From: Paenibacillaceae bacterium UBA6304
GTDB taxonomy: Bacteria; Bacillota; Bacilli; Paenibacillales; Paenibacillaceae
DNA: 8,956 bases
Assembly: GCA_002439285.1 (NCBI GenBank)
Contig: DJTQ01000007.1
Location: 1 to 8,956, forward strand
Reading direction: 5' to 3'
Below the pieces are notes generated by a model. That model was not told the origin of the DNA and did no database searches. It saw only the letters and a list, made by a program, of their open reading frames with translations. The position numbers were made by a program, and so were the translations under genes. Shown here piece by piece: positions 6,222 through 8,956 of this stretch. Every line of letters starts with the position of its first letter. Within the stretch, counting starts at the first letter, position 1.

Positions 6222-7205
6222 TTACTCTCCATGTTGAATTTTCATCTCGGCATAATGCGCAGCCACATCCGCGCTGACTTGAACCAATCGTTCAACCAGG
6301 GACAAAGGTTCAAGAATGGTTAGCGCTTTGCCGTAAGGCAATAAAAAGTATGGCACATAAGATGCCAAAGAGGCTTGTCCAATCCGGAACATCACCTCTT
6401 CCGGTTCGCGGGAAATTTGTGCGTGCCCGAACAGCCAGTGGCAGCCAAGTTCATTCAAGGCCTGCTCCGGTCCGGCAATCCGCACGGTGACCATCGTCTC
6501 TCCATCAAGTGATCCCGGCAGAAGGCTCTCCAGCAGATGGGCCTTGGCAGAGAAGCCGCCGGGCCTGTCAAACCGCTGCTCCGTCGGCCTCAGTTCCACG
6601 ATCCGGTCGGCCCGAAAGCTGCGTACGTTTTGCCGCAACCGGCAGTAACCTACCGTATACCAGCAGCCTTTCCAATGTACAATACCATAGGGGTCGAAAG
6701 CTCTTGAAAATGGAGGCTCGCTCCTGCCTTTATCATAAACCATCTCCAGGGTCGTCCCCCCGGCCGCCGCTTCCTCGAGTTGTTGCAGAAAGGATCTTAC
6801 CCGCTCCTCCAAAGGGGGATAAATCACCGAAACTCCCTGATCATGGAGCTCTATCCGGAGAAGCTGTTCCTCATTCGTATACAACTTCAGTTTGTCGACC
6901 GCCCGCTCTAAATGTTCCGAATGAGGGTATCCGGCTTCTCTGGCAAAGGTCGATGCATGGACCAGTGCTTTCTGTTCCTCCTGATCAAACAGGAGAGGAG
7001 AATCTGCGAACTTCCCTAAAATTTGATACCCGCCCCCCGGGCCCGAATCTGCAATGATCGGTGCACCGCTCGCACATAAAGAATCAATACAGCGGTATAC
7101 GGTTCGGATATGAATTTCCAGCTTGTCTGCCAGCTCCCGGGCGGTCACTTTTCTCCCGGAGCGAAGTAACCACAGGATGGACAGCATGTGATCCGCTTTG
7201 GACAT
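6222..7205 (-). CDS. YafY-type transcriptional regulator (HTH_11 - WYL - WCX)
   Basis: The 327-aa protein has a DeoR/HTH_11-type winged helix at 1-60 (ARELADKLEIHIRTVYRCID recognition region, then the GPGGGY wing). A WYL domain lies at about 145-215 (DPYGIVHWKGCWYTVGYC ... RSFRADRI) and a WCX dimerisation region at about 235-315. The signature WYL triad reads Trp-Tyr-Thr, so the Leu is replaced. WYL proteins sense small ligands or nucleic acids and often respond to DNA damage or phage; the ligand is not readable here. I start at ATG 7205 because AAAGG (7218-7214) lies eight bases upstream and MSKADHML is the usual family N-terminus; an in-frame TTG at 7241 would add 12 residues with a poor ribosome site. 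It lies 70 bases downstream of the DinB-like gene on the same strand, with no terminator between, so they are probably co-transcribed. Confidence 0.9.
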   Translation of the reverse strand: MSKADHMLSILWLLRSGRKVTARELADKLEIHIRTVYRCIDSLCASGAPIIADSGPGGGYQILGKFADSPLLFDQEEQKALVHASTFAREAGYPHSEHLERAVDKLKLYTNEEQLLRIELHDQGVSVIYPPLEERVRSFLQQLEEAAAGGTTLEMVYDKGRSEPPFSRAFDPYGIVHWKGCWYTVGYCRLRQNVRSFRADRIVELRPTEQRFDRPGGFSAKAHLLESLLPGSLDGETMVTVRIAGPEQALNELGCHWLFGHAQISREPEEVMFRIGQASLASYVPYFLLPYGKALTILEPLSLVERLVQVSADVAAHYAEMKIQHGE

Positions 7206-7275
7206 GTCGGTTTCCTTTCGTTTGTAACCGGGAACCGTCAATCCGTCCCCGCTATTTTATTCCATTGTAACGTTT

Positions 7276-7773
7276 TTACTTGAGCGGTTCCACGCCGGCT
7301 TCGACCCAGGAATCATAGGTTTGTCCATAGACTTCAGGGATCCGAAGCCCCGCTTGTCTCATAAGAATCGTCATCTGCCCCCGATGATGGACCTGGTGCA
7401 TAACGGTAAAGCGTAATGTAGCCCCGTTCGCCCAGTTCTCTCCCATCATTTCCACGGTTTCTTTTAGACTATCGTCGCTCCACTGCGTCTTCACTGCTTC
7501 CAACAAGGCCCGGCTAATCTTGCCGTATTCTTCCGCAATCACTGCCGCCGAGGCGGGAACTTCCTTTCCGCCCGCCGCTCCGTCAAAAACCAGACCGCAC
7601 CCGGTCATATAGTGCGGAGAGAGGACCAGGTGCCAAGCGATATCTCCCAAAGTTCTCCGGCCGGGAATCACTTCCCGGGAAAGCGAATCGTCCGTGAGCG
7701 CCGCCATTACCTTTTCCGTTAGCTTAAGTTCCTCTTCCCATTCCTTTGCAAAGTCATCGATTTTCACAAACAT
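7276..7773 (-). CDS. DinB-superfamily metal-binding protein
   Basis: The 165-aa protein has the four-helix DinB/YfiT layout. The metal-binding His triad is His48 (DIAWHL) and the C-terminal pair His126 and His130 in MHQVHHRGQ, followed by the conserved RGQMTILMRQAGLRIPEVYG segment. The length is normal for the family. Family members bind Ni, Zn or another divalent metal and include bacillithiol- or mycothiol-dependent transferases; the substrate here is unknown. Despite the name it is unrelated to DNA polymerase IV. No signal peptide is present, so it is cytoplasmic. The ATG start at 7773 has GGAGG (7785-7781) seven bases upstream. It is the first gene of a probable two-gene unit with the YafY-type regulator, which may sense a condition that this protein handles. 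No convincing promoter was found between it and the upstream terminator. Confidence 0.88.
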   Translation of the reverse strand: MFVKIDDFAKEWEEELKLTEKVMAALTDDSLSREVIPGRRTLGDIAWHLVLSPHYMTGCGLVFDGAAGGKEVPASAAVIAEEYGKISRALLEAVKTQWSDDSLKETVEMMGENWANGATLRFTVMHQVHHRGQMTILMRQAGLRIPEVYGQTYDSWVEAGVEPLK

Positions 7774-7820
7774 CGTTATTCCTCCATTAGTTAAAGGATC
7801 GTGTACAAACAGAAGTATAT

Positions 7821-7854
7821 AAAAAAATCACTGACAACTTCGGTCAGTGATTTT
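7821..7854 (-). terminator. Terminator of the AA10 gene, minus strand
   Basis: A 12-bp perfect stem (7824-7835 with 7843-7854, loop AACTTCG) gives a run of seven Ts on the minus strand (7827-7821). It lies 34 bases beyond the stop of the AA10 gene and separates it from the DinB-like gene. The + strand side has only TTTTAAA, so minus-strand use is favoured. Confidence 0.92.
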
Positions 7855-7888
7855 AAAGGTTCTAAACCAAATAATTATCTCATATCAA

Positions 7889-8956
7889 TTATTTCAACAA
7901 CCAGAGCGCAGGAACGTTGGAAGGTTCCCAGCCTGTCAGCGAGGTATGGCTCTGGCGGCATTCATAGGTGTTCCCGTTATAGCTTACGAGAGTCCCAGCG
8001 GTGTAAGCTACATTCGGGGCCCAAGGCTGCGCGGCAGGTGGTGCTGCCGTCGTAGCGCTCACAGAGTTACTTGCCGCCGATTCATTACCGGCTGCGTCTA
8101 CGGCACGAACGGTAAAGGTGTACGCCGTGCTGGCACTCAGTCCGGTGACGGTATATTCGGTCGTCGTGCCGGATACCGTTCCCGCAAGCGTAGTTCCCCG
8201 ATAGATCTTGTAACCGGTAACCCCAACGTTGTCAGTGGAAGGATTCCACATGAGCGTAACGCTGGAAGAAGTGGGGCTGCCCATGACATGCAGATTGCCC
8301 GGGGCAGTTGGCGCTTGCGTATCATTTACGGCCTGGCTTGTCGTAACGTTTACAGTATTACTGCCGGAGGATAGGTTCCCCGCAGCATCCACCGCCTTCA
8401 CTTGGAAGGTGTACGCTGTATTCGCGGTCAAGCCGGTCGCATTATAATTCAGTGTCGTACCCGATACTGCAGCGATTTGGTTTGTCCCATTAAAGATCCG
8501 GTAGCCGGTTACTCCCACATTATCCGAGGAGGCATTCCAGGATAAATTAACAGTGGTCGAAGTGACTCCGGAAAATGTGAGGGAAGATGGAGCGGATGGC
8601 GCTTGCGTATCCACCGGGTTGCTTCCGCCGAAATTAACATCAATTACATTATAGAAAGCATTGGCTGTGTCTGCGATTTCCCAAACCGCCAGAATGACGT
8701 GATAACCGGTACGAGCAGGTACATTACAAGTATCCGAATACGTAAACGGAGGCCGTACACCGCCGTAATCCACGGAGCAGAACGGAGTCAGATCGAACGA
8801 GTCCCGCGTCAACGGGGCATCGGGGTTCCAATTGGGTTTAGTAATATAATACTTCCAGCTAGTCGTTGCATGCGCAGCTGTCAACGTCCAGTGGAAGGTA
8901 TTGGTCCCCGAAGAAATATTGACTTTCGTCCAGCGGGTAGCGGATTGTTCATCCAG
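7889..8956 (-). CDS. AA10 lytic polysaccharide monooxygenase with two FnIII and a CBM5/12 domain (5' end missing)
   Basis: The reading frame is open to the window edge, so this is the C-terminal 355 residues of a larger secreted protein; signal peptide and the N-terminal copper His are outside. In window numbering, residues 1-110 are the C-terminal part of an AA10 core. [11 protein letters not shown] contains the second histidine of the copper brace (His29), and [17 protein letters not shown] and FYNVIDVNF (with the axial-site Phe) are typical of chitin-active CBP21-like enzymes. These oxidatively cut crystalline chitin or cellulose outside the cell. Two fibronectin III modules follow (about 116-206 and 212-304), then a CBM5/12 chitin-binding module (about 310-355) with [20 protein letters not shown] and the final [12 protein letters not shown]. 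The TTG at 8884 is not a start but an internal Leu codon. A terminator closes the gene. Chitin as substrate is an inference. Confidence 0.92.
   Translation of the reverse strand: MDEQSATRWTKVNISSGTNTFHWTLTAAHATTSWKYYITKPNWNPDAPLTRDSFDLTPFCSVDYGGVRPPFTYSDTCNVPARTGYHVILAVWEIADTANAFYNVIDVNFGGSNPVDTQAPSAPSSLTFSGVTSTTVNLSWNASSDNVGVTGYRIFNGTNQIAAVSGTTLNYNATGLTANTAYTFQVKAVDAAGNLSSGSNTVNVTTSQAVNDTQAPTAPGNLHVMGSPTSSSVTLMWNPSTDNVGVTGYKIYRGTTLAGTVSGTTTEYTVTGLSASTAYTFTVRAVDAAGNESAASNSVSATTAAPPAAQPWAPNVAYTAGTLVSYNGNTYECRQSHTSLTGWEPSNVPALWLLK
8045..8611 (-). repeat. Tandem FnIII-coding repeats inside the AA10 gene
   Basis: Two back-to-back modules of about 90-95 residues (coded by 8611-8339 and 8323-8045) share DTQAPxAP at the start, then SDNVGVTGY or TDNVGVTGY, and TAYTF followed by AVDAAGN near the end. 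This indicates duplication of one fibronectin III unit that has since diverged. FnIII pairs of this type are common linkers in bacterial chitin- and cellulose-degrading proteins. Confidence 0.85.

Noticed and set aside
7847..8374. 175-codon frame on the + strand across the AA10 gene
   Set aside because: The minus-strand AA10-FnIII-CBM protein explains this DNA; the + frame has no family features.

Overview
The window looks like a chromosomal segment of a low-to-moderate GC, spore-former-type Firmicute, most likely Paenibacillus or a close relative. This is inferred from the tRNA sequences, strong AGGAGG-type ribosome binding sites, GTG starts, a CcpA-type cre site, and the mix of a HelD-family protein, a FabV/TER reductase, a GH43 enzyme and an AA10-FnIII-CBM5/12 protein. 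No 16S or other species marker is present.

Layout. Bases 1-167 hold the end of a tRNA cluster on the + strand: the 3' part of a tRNA-Ala, a complete tRNA-Lys(CTT) and a Rho-independent terminator. Bases 168-538 are non-coding and repeat-rich, with a telomere-like heptamer array (234-275) and a cluster of five degenerate 19-bp units (345-519), four of which sit at exactly 50-bp spacing around one symmetry centre. Next, on the minus strand, is a 222-aa protein that looks like a PD-(D/E)XK-type nuclease fused to a winged helix (539-1207). A hairpin terminator and a candidate promoter separate it from a minus-strand GH43 glycosidase gene (1383-2372), whose own promoter overlaps a near-perfect cre site.

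Divergently from GH43, on the + strand, lie the enoyl reductase gene fabV/ter (2705-3898) and a HelD-like SF1 ATPase gene (4085-6154), separated by a strong terminator. A bidirectional terminator (6172-6206) then separates helD from minus-strand genes: a probable two-gene unit of a DinB-superfamily protein (7276-7773) followed by a YafY-type WYL regulator (6222-7205), and finally the 3' part of a secreted chitin-type lytic polysaccharide monooxygenase (7889-8956, running off the window).

How they fit together. The genes are mostly separate transcription units, each closed by its own hairpin, not one pathway. Two themes appear: polysaccharide use (GH43 under apparent carbon catabolite control; AA10 on chitin) and general housekeeping (fatty acid or acyl-CoA reduction, RNA polymerase recycling). 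The stretch least explained by known biology is 168-1331: repeats plus a nuclease-like gene directly next to a tRNA cluster. That arrangement resembles repeat-plus-enzyme partnerships such as REP/RAYT, and it is the best candidate here for something undescribed.
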